In this document: piece after piece, positions 14,827-24,817 of the stretch
Layout of the letters: each line of letters starts with the position of its first letter
How positions within the stretch are numbered: the stretch's first letter is position 1
Assembly (NCBI GenBank): GCA_900318795.1
Contig: ONLU01000036.1
Location: 1-41,346 of the forward strand
Direction of reading: 5' to 3'
Length of the DNA: 41,346 nucleotides
Source of the DNA: an uncultured Prevotellaceae bacterium
GTDB taxonomy: Bacteria > Bacteroidota > Bacteroidia > Bacteroidales > Bacteroidaceae
Program-made: the position numbers and the translations under genes
The notes under the pieces: generated by a model
Databases searched by the model: none
The model's input: only the letters and a program-made list of their open reading frames with translations
What the model was told of the DNA's origin: nothing

Positions 14827-16176
14827 ATGAATATTACATTTGAAGCTCCTGACAAGGTGAATGGTCTGATGACCATCACGCTGGAGAAAGACGACTACCA
14901 GGGAGAGGTAGACAAGACTCTGAAAGACTATCGTAAGCGTGCTAACATTCCTGGATTCCGTCCCGGTCAGGCCCCTATGGGCATGATTAAGCGCCAGTAT
15001 GGTACTGCTGTCAAGATGGACGTGGTTAACAAGGTGCTGGGTGAGAAGTTGTATGAGTACATCCGCGAGAACAAGATACAGATGCTGGGTGAGCCTCTGG
15101 CCAATGCCGGACAGGAGCCTCAGGACCTGGAGCATGCAGACACGCTGACCTTCAAGTTCGATATCGCCGTAGCTCCTGAGTTCGAGGCTAAGTTGAGCGA
15201 CAAGGACAAGGTGGACTACTATCACATCAAAGTGGATGACAAGCTCGTCGACCAGCAGGTGGAGATGTATCAGAACCGTGCCGGCCAGTACGAGAAAGTA
15301 GAGGCATACGACGCAGAGCAACGCGATATGCTGAAGGGTGACCTGCGCGAGGTTGACGGTACTGTTGAGGTCGCAGACGCTGTTCTGATGCCCCAGTATA
15401 TCAAGGTGGAAGACCAGAAGAAACTGTTCGATGGTGCTAAGTTGGGCGACATCATCACCTGGAATCCCCGCAAGGCTTATCCTGAGAGCGATGTTGAGGT
15501 GTCGAGCCTGATGAAGATTGAGAAGGACGACGTGAAGAACCACGAGGGTGACTTCACCTTCCAGATTACAGAGATCAGCCGCTTCACCAAGGCCGAGGTC
15601 AACCAGCAGCTGTTCGACCAGGCTTTCGGTGAGGGTCAGGTGAAGGACGAGAAGGAATTCCGCCAGAAGATCAGCGACATGATCAGCAAGCAGTTTGAGT
15701 CAGACTCAGACTACAAGTTCCTGCTGGATGTCCGCGCTTACGTCGAGAAGAAGGTGGGCAAACTGGAGTTCCCCGAGGAGTTGCTGAAGCGCGTGATGAA
15801 GCAGAACAACAAGGACCGCAAGGACGTGGAAGAGTATGTGGAGAAGAACTTCGAGGCCAGCATCAAGGAGTTGGCTTGGCACTTGATGAAGGAGCAGTTG
15901 GTGGCTGCCCAGGGTATTAAGGTCGAGGACGACGACCTGAAGGCTGTTGCTAAGGAGGCTGCCCGTGCTCAGTTCGCCCAGTATGGCATGTCTAACGTGC
16001 CTGAGGAATATCTGGACAACTACGCTCAGGAGATGCTTAAGAAACGCGAGAATGTGGATGGTCTCGTAGACCGTGCTGTTGACGTGAAGTTGACTGCCGC
16101 CCTGAAGGGGGTAGTGAAGCTGGACGAGAAGGACATCACGATGGAAGACTTCCAGAAGCTGTTGCAGGAGAAGTAA
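14827..16176 (+). CDS. tig: Trigger factor
   Basis: Ribosome-associated chaperone that shields nascent chains. The N-terminal ribosome-docking domain contains GFRPGQAPMGMIKRQYG (~43-59), the family signature loop. The middle domain (~150-250) is the PPIase-like segment, divergent as in other Bacteroidetes, and the C-terminal helical arms run from ~260 to 449 (EEYVEKNFEASIKELAWHL). Length 449 aa is normal. The start ATG 14827 is preceded by an AT-rich leader without Shine-Dalgarno. It is followed by a perfect terminator and then clpP, clpX: the common tig-clpP-clpX order, here with a separate clpP promoter. Confidence 0.97.
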   Translation: MNITFEAPDKVNGLMTITLEKDDYQGEVDKTLKDYRKRANIPGFRPGQAPMGMIKRQYGTAVKMDVVNKVLGEKLYEYIRENKIQMLGEPLANAGQEPQDLEHADTLTFKFDIAVAPEFEAKLSDKDKVDYYHIKVDDKLVDQQVEMYQNRAGQYEKVEAYDAEQRDMLKGDLREVDGTVEVADAVLMPQYIKVEDQKKLFDGAKLGDIITWNPRKAYPESDVEVSSLMKIEKDDVKNHEGDFTFQITEISRFTKAEVNQQLFDQAFGEGQVKDEKEFRQKISDMISKQFESDSDYKFLLDVRAYVEKKVGKLEFPEELLKRVMKQNNKDRKDVEEYVEKNFEASIKELAWHLMKEQLVAAQGIKVEDDDLKAVAKEAARAQFAQYGMSNVPEEYLDNYAQEMLKKRENVDGLVDRAVDVKLTAALKGVVKLDEKDITMEDFQKLLQEK

Positions 16177-16215
16177 AGAGAAATTCGAATTATAATTCTT
16201 TAACCAAAAAAAACG

Positions 16216-16246
16216 GTCGGAATGTATGGCATTCCGACTTTTTTTT
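16216..16246 (+). terminator. Intrinsic terminator after tig
   Basis: GTCGGAAT (16216-16223), GTATGGC loop, ATTCCGAC (16231-16238) then eight Ts. Confidence 0.9.
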
Positions 16247-16247
16247 G

Positions 16248-16255
16248 TAATTTTG
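16248..16255 (+). promoter_or_regulatory. Probable clpP promoter -7 box
   Basis: TAATTTTG immediately after the T-run of the tig terminator, about 30 bp before ATG 16286. No clear -33 element. Confidence 0.5.
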
Positions 16256-16285
16256 TATCTCACTTTGTGAAAAACGAAAGGAAAT

Positions 16286-16951
16286 ATGAACAACGATTTT
16301 AGAAAATATGCTACCAAGCACCTTGGCATTAATGGCCTTGTGCTGGACGAAGTGATGAGCGCACAGGCTCAGTATTTGAACCCCTACATCCTGGAGGAGC
16401 GTCAGTTGAACGTCACCCAGATGGATGTGTTCTCGCGACTGATGATGGACCGCATCATCTTCCTGGGAACACAGATTGATGACTATACTGCCAATACGTT
16501 GCAGGCCCAGTTGCTATATCTGGACTCTGTGGACTCAGGCAAGGATATTAGCATTTACCTGAACTCTCCTGGTGGCAGTGTGACAGCAGGCTTGGGCATC
16601 TATGACACCATGCAGTTCATCTCCAGCGATGTCGCCACCATCTGTACTGGTATGGCTGCCTCGATGGCTGCCGTGCTGCTGGTGGCTGGTGCGGAGGGCA
16701 AGCGCTCGGCACTGCCGCATAGTCGTGTGATGATACACCAGCCCCTGGGCGGTGTTCAGGGTCAGGCCAGCGATATTGAGATTGAGGCCAAGGAGATTAT
16801 GAAGTTCAAGAAAGAACTGTACACCATTATCAGCGAGCACTCGCATACCCCTTATGACAAGGTGTGGAACGACTCAGACCGCAACTATTGGATGACGGCA
16901 GAGGAAGCCAAGGAGTATGGCATGATTGACCAAGTGCTCAAGAAGAAGTAG
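16286..16951 (+). CDS. clpP: ATP-dependent Clp protease proteolytic subunit
   Basis: Serine protease that forms a tetradecameric chamber and degrades proteins fed by ClpX. It has NSPGGSVTAG (~93-102), nucleophile Ser126 in TGMAASMAA, His151 in MIHQPLGG, and an equal-length stretch to the third triad position. There the sequence reads DSDRNYWMTAEEA, so the residue aligning with the catalytic Asp171 of E. coli ClpP is Asn200. Everything else, including the oligomerisation region (DIEIEAKEI), looks intact. Length 221 aa fits, including a short N-terminal propeptide. It lies 18 bp before clpX. An Asn triad is known in Listeria ClpP1, a low-activity form. Confidence 0.96.
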   Translation: MNNDFRKYATKHLGINGLVLDEVMSAQAQYLNPYILEERQLNVTQMDVFSRLMMDRIIFLGTQIDDYTANTLQAQLLYLDSVDSGKDISIYLNSPGGSVTAGLGIYDTMQFISSDVATICTGMAASMAAVLLVAGAEGKRSALPHSRVMIHQPLGGVQGQASDIEIEAKEIMKFKKELYTIISEHSHTPYDKVWNDSDRNYWMTAEEAKEYGMIDQVLKKK

Positions 16952-16969
16952 GAGGTGAGAAGGTAAGAA

Positions 16970-18184
16970 ATGGCAAAGAAATGTAACTTCTGCGGACGGT
17001 CGGAACGTGAAGTAAGACTTCTGATAACAGGTTTGGACGGCAACATCTGTGAGGATTGTGCCGTACAGGCCTATCAGGTGGCTACTGCCAACGGCTTTGG
17101 ACCCGATGCCAAGAAACCCGATAAGCAATTCAAACTGAAGCGCGTGCCGAAGCCTAAGGAGATCAAGGCTTATCTGGACGATTATATCATCGGACAGGAT
17201 GAGGCCAAGCGATACCTGTCGGTGGCTGTCTATAACCACTATAAGCGACTGCAGCAGCCCGTCAGCGACGAGGGCGTGGAGATTGAGAAGTCGAACATCA
17301 TTATGGTGGGTTCGACAGGTACCGGTAAGACCCTGCTGGCACGAACCATTGCAAAGTTGTTGGACGTGCCCTTCACCATTGTTGATGCCACTGTCTTCAC
17401 CGAAGCCGGTTATGTGGGAGAGGACGTTGAGAGCATTCTCTCTCGGTTGCTGCAGGTGGCTGACTACAATGTGGAGGCTGCCCAGCGAGGCATCGTATTC
17501 ATTGACGAGATAGACAAAATAGCCCGCAAGTCGGACAACCCAAGCATTACACGCGACGTGAGCGGCGAGGGTGTTCAGCAGGGGCTGTTGAAACTGTTGG
17601 AGGGTACCATTGTCAATGTGCCGCCTCAGGGTGGTCGCAAACATCCCGATCAGGAATATATCCATGTAGACACCCATAACATCCTGTTCATCTGCGGTGG
17701 GGCCTTTGACGGCATAGAACGCAAGATAGCCCAGCGCATGAATACCCACGTAGTGGGATACAACTCGGTGCAGAACGTACGGAAGATAGACAAGGAAAAC
17801 CTGATGCAGTATATTGCTCCGCAGGACTTGAAGTCGTTTGGACTGATTCCCGAGATCATCGGTCGTCTGCCTGTGCTGACCTATCTGAATCCGTTGGACC
17901 GTGAGGCGCTGACCAAGATACTGACAGAGCCAAAGAACTCGATCATCAAGCAGTATGAGAAGCTGTTCGAGATGGACGGCATAAAGTTGACATTCACCCC
18001 AGAGGCCCTGAAACTGGTGGTCGACAAGGCGGTGGATTACAAGCTAGGAGCCCGTGGACTGCGCTCCATCGTGGAGAATATCATGATGGACGCAATGTTT
18101 GAGGTCCCCTCGAAACGATTGAAATCCTTTGAAGTGACTGCCGAGTATGCTCAGCAGCAGCTCGACAAGTCGCATCTGCAATAA
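16970..18184 (+). CDS. clpX: ATP-dependent Clp protease ATP-binding subunit ClpX
   Basis: AAA+ unfoldase that recognises tagged substrates and feeds ClpP. The N-terminal zinc-binding domain has Cys5, Cys8, Cys27 and Cys30 (CNFCGRS...NICEDC). It has Walker A GSTGTGKT (~110-117), Walker [12 protein letters not shown] (~174-184), the pore-loop region YVGEDVE (~143-149) and the sensor/C-terminal region [11 protein letters not shown] (~362-372). Length 404 aa is normal. It follows clpP by 18 bp and precedes recQ by 15 bp, so the three are likely one operon. Confidence 0.97.
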   Translation: MAKKCNFCGRSEREVRLLITGLDGNICEDCAVQAYQVATANGFGPDAKKPDKQFKLKRVPKPKEIKAYLDDYIIGQDEAKRYLSVAVYNHYKRLQQPVSDEGVEIEKSNIIMVGSTGTGKTLLARTIAKLLDVPFTIVDATVFTEAGYVGEDVESILSRLLQVADYNVEAAQRGIVFIDEIDKIARKSDNPSITRDVSGEGVQQGLLKLLEGTIVNVPPQGGRKHPDQEYIHVDTHNILFICGGAFDGIERKIAQRMNTHVVGYNSVQNVRKIDKENLMQYIAPQDLKSFGLIPEIIGRLPVLTYLNPLDREALTKILTEPKNSIIKQYEKLFEMDGIKLTFTPEALKLVVDKAVDYKLGARGLRSIVENIMMDAMFEVPSKRLKSFEVTAEYAQQQLDKSHLQ

Positions 18185-18199
18185 AACCCTGAAAAGTCT

Positions 18200-20383
18200 A
18201 TGGTAAAGAAGAAACAAAATCTGGCTGATGAGCTGAAGAGATACTTCGGCTTTGACAAGTTCAAAGGCGACCAGGAAGCGATTGTGCAAAACGTGCTGGA
18301 CGGCAAGAATACCTTTGTGCTAATGCCTACTGGTGGTGGCAAGTCGTTGTGCTACCAGCTGCCCTCGTTGCTGATGGATGGTACAGCCATTGTCATATCG
18401 CCGCTGATAGCGCTGATGAAGAACCAAGTGGACGTCATCAGCTCTATGAGTGAGGAGGGAACGGCTCACTACCTGAACTCGTCGCTTAACAAATCGGCTA
18501 TCGACCAAGTGAAGGCCGACATCCTGGCAGGAAAGACCAAGTTGCTCTATGTGGCTCCAGAGTCGCTGACCAAGGAAGAAAACGTGGAGTTCCTGAAACA
18601 GGCCAAGATATCATTTTATGCGATTGACGAGGCGCATTGTATCTCGGAGTGGGGACATGACTTCCGTCCTGAGTACCGTCGCATCCGTCCCATTATCAAC
18701 GAGATTGGCGATGCCCCAGTGATAGCCCTGACCGCCACCGCTACCGACAAGGTGCGTACGGACATCAAGAAGAGTCTGGGTATCATGGATGCCAAGGAGT
18801 TCAAGAGTTCTTTCAACCGTCCGAACCTGTACTACGAGGTGCGTCCCAAGACGGCTGACGTTGATAAAGATATTATCCGCTTTATCAAGCAACATCCGGG
18901 CAAGAGCGGCATTATCTACTGCCTGTCGCGTAAGAAGGTGGAGGAACTGGCCGAGATTCTGAAAGCGAATGATATTAAGGCCGCTCCCTATCATGCAGGT
19001 CTGGAGTCGACACTGCGCTCAGAGACACAGGATGCCTTCCTGATGGAGGAAATTGACGTCATCGTGGCAACCATAGCCTTCGGCATGGGTATTGACAAGC
19101 CCGATGTACGCTTTGTCATCCACTATGACATCCCTAAATCGTTGGAGGGTTATTATCAGGAGACTGGACGTGCCGGACGTGATGGAGGCGAGGGACTCTG
19201 TATTACGTTCTATGCCAAGAAAGACCTGCAGAAACTGGATAAGTTTATGGAGGGCAAGCCCGTAGCCGAGCAGGATATAGGACGTCAGTTGTTGTCAGAA
19301 ACCGCTGCCTATGCTGAGACTTCGGTATGCCGAAGGAAGATGCTGCTTCACTATTTCGGTGAGGAATACCATCAAGAAAACTGCCACAATTGTGACAACT
19401 GCCTGCACCCGAAGAAGGAGGTGGAGGCTCATGAACTGCTGGTCATCGTGTTGAATGCTATTCACGCACTGAAAGAGAACTTCCGTGCTGACTATGTAAT
19501 AGACTTTGTGACTGGCCGCGAGACGGAGGAGATATTGGCCCACAAACACCAGAATCATGAACTGTTTGGTGCCGGTGAGGAATATGAGAAAAAACTATGG
19601 AACCCCGTTATCCGTCAGGCCATGTTGGCAGGATACCTGAAAAAGGATGTCGAGAACTATGGCTTGCTGAAACTGACACCTGCTGGCAAGAAGTTCGTCA
19701 AGAATCCAGAGCCGTTCATGATTGTCGAAGACAACGAGTTCCGCAATGACTATGAGGCCGGTGGTGAACATGAGGCAACAATCAGTGCCCTTGACGAAAC
19801 ACTGAGTGCCATGCTGAAAGACCTGCGCAAGAAGGTCAGCAAGAAACTTGGACGTCCGCCTTATGTCATCTTCCAGGATGTCAGCATTGAGCAGATGGCT
19901 ACCGATTTCCCCATAACGCTGGAAGAACTGAAAAATATACAGGGAGTAGGCGAGGGCAAGGTCAGACAACCCTATGCCAAGGAGTTTGTGGATCTCATCA
20001 AACGCTATTGTGACGAGAACGAGATTGAGCGTCAGGCCGACATGCGTGTGCGCACCGTAGCCAAGAAGTCTATACTGAAGGTGAAGATTATTCAGGCCAT
20101 AGACCGCCAGATTGCACTCGATGACATCGCAACAGCCCAGGGTCTGGATTTCGATGAATTGTTAACCGAGGTGGAAGCCATCGTCTATAGTGGTACGAAG
20201 CTGAACATTGACTATTTCCTTGAAGAGGTCATGGACGAGGATCATGTAGATGACATCTACGACTATTTTGCCGAGAGCGAGACTGACTCGCTGGAGGATG
20301 CTATTCAGGAACTTGGCGCTGAATGTACAGAGGACGAAATCCGACTGGTGCGTATCAAGTTCATCTCGGAAATGGCAAATTAA
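18200..20383 (+). CDS. recQ: ATP-dependent DNA helicase RecQ
   Basis: 3'-5' DNA helicase for recombination and fork repair. Helicase motifs: MPTGGGKSLCYQ (~41-52), IDEAHCISEWGHDFR (~141-155), ALTATA (~174-179) and QETGRAGRDG (motif VI, ~322-331). The zinc-binding RQC cysteines are in CRRKMLLHYFG and CHNCDNC (~376-402). A winged-helix part and an HRDC-like domain (~535-620) follow, and then an extra C-terminal helical/acidic domain (IDYFLEEVMDEDHVDDIYDY). At 727 aa it is longer than E. coli RecQ (about 610), as is usual in Bacteroidetes. It starts 15 bp after clpX. Confidence 0.95.
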   Translation: MVKKKQNLADELKRYFGFDKFKGDQEAIVQNVLDGKNTFVLMPTGGGKSLCYQLPSLLMDGTAIVISPLIALMKNQVDVISSMSEEGTAHYLNSSLNKSAIDQVKADILAGKTKLLYVAPESLTKEENVEFLKQAKISFYAIDEAHCISEWGHDFRPEYRRIRPIINEIGDAPVIALTATATDKVRTDIKKSLGIMDAKEFKSSFNRPNLYYEVRPKTADVDKDIIRFIKQHPGKSGIIYCLSRKKVEELAEILKANDIKAAPYHAGLESTLRSETQDAFLMEEIDVIVATIAFGMGIDKPDVRFVIHYDIPKSLEGYYQETGRAGRDGGEGLCITFYAKKDLQKLDKFMEGKPVAEQDIGRQLLSETAAYAETSVCRRKMLLHYFGEEYHQENCHNCDNCLHPKKEVEAHELLVIVLNAIHALKENFRADYVIDFVTGRETEEILAHKHQNHELFGAGEEYEKKLWNPVIRQAMLAGYLKKDVENYGLLKLTPAGKKFVKNPEPFMIVEDNEFRNDYEAGGEHEATISALDETLSAMLKDLRKKVSKKLGRPPYVIFQDVSIEQMATDFPITLEELKNIQGVGEGKVRQPYAKEFVDLIKRYCDENEIERQADMRVRTVAKKSILKVKIIQAIDRQIALDDIATAQGLDFDELLTEVEAIVYSGTKLNIDYFLEEVMDEDHVDDIYDYFAESETDSLEDAIQELGAECTEDEIRLVRIKFISEMAN

Positions 20384-20396
20384 TTGTTAAGAACAA

Positions 20397-20473
20397 AGAG
20401 TTAAGAGTTAAGATTTAAGAAAAAATATCGCCTTCAGGCATTTTTCTTAATTCTTAATTCTTAATTCTTAATT
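20397..20473. repeat. Inverted arrays of 7-bp repeats forming a long hairpin (likely terminator)
   Basis: Left arm: AAGAGTT, AAGAGTT, AAGATTT, AAGAAAA (20397-20424). Right arm: four TTCTTAA heptamers (20444-20471). The tip has GCC-TTCA-GGC. The two arrays are complementary, giving TTAAGAAAAA paired with TTTTTCTTAA. Located between recQ and guaB. Confidence 0.8.
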
Positions 20474-20480
20474 AAAATGA

Positions 20481-22001
<1,521 letters not shown>

Positions 22002-22002
22002 G

Positions 22003-23430
22003 ATGAAGAAAGCATTGTTTTGCTTGCTGTCGTTTGCTGCAGCTGCTGTTCAGGCGCAGACTAATGACCCTGTTATTATGACTGTGGCCGGTGTGAATGT
22101 GCCGCGTTCAGAGTTTGAGTACTCTTACAATAAGAACAATACTGATGGTGTCATTGATAAGAAGACAGTAGACGAGTATGTCGAATTGTTTGTCAACTAC
22201 AAGCTGAAGGTGCAGGCTGCTCTAGATGCTCGTATTGATACGACCAAAGCCTTTCAGACGGAGTTTGCCCAGTATCGTGACCAGCAGGTGCGTCCTACTT
22301 ACGTGACGGACGATGATATGTTGGCAGAGGCACATCAGGTGTATGACCAAACGGTAAAGAATATTGGTCCTGATGGGTTGGTGATGGCTGGTCACATCCT
22401 GTTCAGAATTCCCCAGCAGGCTACTGATGCACAACAGCAAGAGGCTAAACGGCGCATAGACTCCGTATATACGGCATTAAAGGCCGGAGCAGATTTCGAG
22501 GCATTGGCTAAGCAGGTTTCCCAGGACCCAGGCTCTGCTGCCCGAGGCGGTATGCTGGGCTGGTTCTCACGTAACCAGATGGTCAAAGAATTTGAGGATG
22601 CAGCTTTTGCCCTGCAACCAGGCGAATTGAGCAAACCCGTGCAGTCACCCTTTGGATGGCATGTCATCAAGATGAAAGAACGCAAGCAGTTGGAGCCTTT
22701 TGAGTTTCATAAGGAAAATATCCTGCGTTTTTTGGAACAGCGTGGTGCACGCAATGCCATTACGGAACGTAAGTTAGATTCCATGGTGAAAGCTTCTAAC
22801 GGTCAGGTCGACAAGGAACAGTTGCTAGAACGTCGTGCTGACTCGCTGGCTGCCAATGATCAGGAGATGCGCTATCTCATCAAAGAATATCACGACGGTT
22901 TGTTGCTCTACGAAATCAGCAATCGTACCATTTGGGAAAAAGTAGCTAAGGACGAAGAAAATTTGGAGCGTTACTTCAAGAAGAACAAGAAGAAGTATAA
23001 ATGGGACGAGCCCCGTTTCAAGGGTATTGCCTATCATGTGAAGCAGAAGTCTGACGTCAAGGCTGTTGCCAAATGTGTGAAGAAGTTGAAGTTTGACGAT
23101 TGGAACGAAGCCCTGCGCAAGACTTTCAATAACGACTCCATCATTCGTATTCGCGTGGAGAAAGGACTCTTTAAAAAAGGCGATAACAAGCTGATAGATC
23201 GCGAGGAGTATAAAGTAAAGAATGTACAGGTGGACAGTGTAAAGGGGTATCCTATCGATGCTACTTATGGCAAGATGCTGAAGAAACCGCAGGACTATAC
23301 GGACGTGCGTGGTCAGGTAGTTGCTGACCTGCAGGACGAAGTTGAACGTCTCTGGGTGGCGGATCTCCGTAAGAAGTATTCTGTCACTATCAATGAAGAA
23401 GTATTAAAGACAGTCAATAAGCATGAGTAG
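22003..23430 (+). CDS. Periplasmic parvulin-type peptidyl-prolyl isomerase
   Basis: 475 aa from ATG 22003 (MKKALFCLLSFAAAAVQAQ), chosen because it gives a signal peptide cleaved after AQA; the frame also runs upstream inside guaB. An N-terminal SurA-like chaperone region (~25-125) is followed by a rotamase domain (~126-235) with AGHILFRI, FEALAKQVSQDPGSAARGGMLGWF and SPFGWHVIKM. The lysine-rich C-terminal half (~240-475) has no recognised domain. Expected role: folding and chaperoning outer-membrane proteins in the periplasm. It overlaps the next surA-like gene by 8 bp, with which it forms a pair common in Bacteroidetes. Confidence 0.9.
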   Translation: MKKALFCLLSFAAAAVQAQTNDPVIMTVAGVNVPRSEFEYSYNKNNTDGVIDKKTVDEYVELFVNYKLKVQAALDARIDTTKAFQTEFAQYRDQQVRPTYVTDDDMLAEAHQVYDQTVKNIGPDGLVMAGHILFRIPQQATDAQQQEAKRRIDSVYTALKAGADFEALAKQVSQDPGSAARGGMLGWFSRNQMVKEFEDAAFALQPGELSKPVQSPFGWHVIKMKERKQLEPFEFHKENILRFLEQRGARNAITERKLDSMVKASNGQVDKEQLLERRADSLAANDQEMRYLIKEYHDGLLLYEISNRTIWEKVAKDEENLERYFKKNKKKYKWDEPRFKGIAYHVKQKSDVKAVAKCVKKLKFDDWNEALRKTFNNDSIIRIRVEKGLFKKGDNKLIDREEYKVKNVQVDSVKGYPIDATYGKMLKKPQDYTDVRGQVVADLQDEVERLWVADLRKKYSVTINEEVLKTVNKHE

Positions 23431-24790
23431 AATCTTATTTGCCTTGTTGGGCTTGATGCTGATTCCCGTGTCTCTGCTGGCGCAGAAAGATAGCTTGGGA
23501 ACCATAGTAGACGAGGTCATTTGGGTTGTTGGCGATGAAGCCATATTGAAGTCAGATGTTGAGGCGTTGCGTATTCAAGGACAGCAAGAAGGTATGCACT
23601 GGAATGGTGACCCTGACTGTTCGATACCAGAGCAAATAGCCGTTCAGAAACTGTACTTGAATCAGGCTATCATCGATAGTGTGGAGGTGACAGAGGCTGA
23701 AATCACTCAGGGAGTGGAACAGTATATAGAGAACATGATTTCCATGATTGGCTCTCGTGAGAAACTGGAAGAATATCAGAAAAAGAGCCTGAGCCAGATA
23801 CGTGCCGACCTGCGTGAGTCATATCGTGAGCGCCAAATGGTGCAAGGTATGCAGCAGAAACTGGTGAAGAATATTGCCGTAACTCCAGCTGAGGTGCGTC
23901 GCTACTTTAAGGATATGCCTCAGGACAGTCTGCCCTTTGTGCCTACTGAGGTGGAGGTCCAGATTATCACCTTGCAGCCTCGTGTTGCCCAGGAGGAGAT
24001 AAATCGTATCAAGGAAGAGTTGCGTGAATATACTGATCGCGTTACAAAGGGTGAGACTACGTTCCAGACTTTGGCGCGTATGTATTCAGAAGACCCAGGA
24101 ACGGCTCGCCGAGGTGGTGAACTGGACTATACGCCGCGTGCAGCCCTTGACCCGGCCTTTGCTAATGTAGCTTTCAGTCTGACAGACCCCAAGCGCGTTT
24201 CGAAGATTGTTGAATCGGAGTTTGGCTATCACATTATTCAGCTCATCGACAAACGTGGTGATAAGATTAAAGTGCGTCATATCCTGCGTAAACCTGTAGT
24301 CAGTGACGATGCTGTCGAAAAGGCTATTGCACGTTTGGATTCTATCCGTACAGATATTGTGGAAGGCAAGTTCCCCTTCGAGGCGGGCGCATCACTAATT
24401 TCTGATGATAAGGATACGCGAAACAATAACGGCTTGATGTTCAACAATACAGAGGATGGTCTTCGTACTTCGCGCTTTAAGTTGGCTGACCTGCCTTCAG
24501 AAGTTGCCAAGGCTGTAGACGTTCTACAGGTGGGTGAGATTTCGGCACCTTTCCAGATGATTAACCAGCGTGGCAAGACAGTATGTGCTATTGTCAAACT
24601 GAAAAATCGGACGGAAGGTCATAAGGCAACCATTACGGAGGACTTCCAAGTCATGAAGAACTTGGTGTTGGAGAAACGTCGTCAGGAACGCTTGCATGAG
24701 TGGGTGGTCAACCGCATTAAGTCCACCTATGTACGTGTCAACGAACGCTATCGTGATTGTAAGTTCGAATACGAAGGCTGGATAAGGTAG
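23423..24790 (+). CDS. surA: SurA-like periplasmic peptidyl-prolyl isomerase
   Basis: 455 aa with a signal peptide (MSRILFALLGLMLIPVSLLAQ). It has an N-terminal chaperone domain (~28-165, VDEVIWVVGDEAILKSDVEA; QAIIDSVEVTEAEI) and two parvulin domains: ~175-275 with FQTLARMYSEDPGTARRGGE and ESEFGYHIIQL, and ~283-385 with KVRHILRKP and FEAGASLISDDKDTRNNNG. The second is more divergent. The architecture matches SurA, the outer-membrane protein chaperone. The start is inside the previous gene (8-bp overlap); 27 bp separates it from the OstA-like gene. The symbol is given by architecture, not a checked orthology. Confidence 0.88.
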   Translation: MSRILFALLGLMLIPVSLLAQKDSLGTIVDEVIWVVGDEAILKSDVEALRIQGQQEGMHWNGDPDCSIPEQIAVQKLYLNQAIIDSVEVTEAEITQGVEQYIENMISMIGSREKLEEYQKKSLSQIRADLRESYRERQMVQGMQQKLVKNIAVTPAEVRRYFKDMPQDSLPFVPTEVEVQIITLQPRVAQEEINRIKEELREYTDRVTKGETTFQTLARMYSEDPGTARRGGELDYTPRAALDPAFANVAFSLTDPKRVSKIVESEFGYHIIQLIDKRGDKIKVRHILRKPVVSDDAVEKAIARLDSIRTDIVEGKFPFEAGASLISDDKDTRNNNGLMFNNTEDGLRTSRFKLADLPSEVAKAVDVLQVGEISAPFQMINQRGKTVCAIVKLKNRTEGHKATITEDFQVMKNLVLEKRRQERLHEWVVNRIKSTYVRVNERYRDCKFEYEGWIR

Positions 24791-24817
24791 TTTATTGATT
24801 AAGTTCATAGTTGAAAG

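Noticed and set aside
14722-15543. 273-codon minus-strand open frame
   Set aside because: It is opposite tig, a certain gene, and covers the tig promoter; the leucine/valine/histidine-rich product is typical of an antisense shadow.
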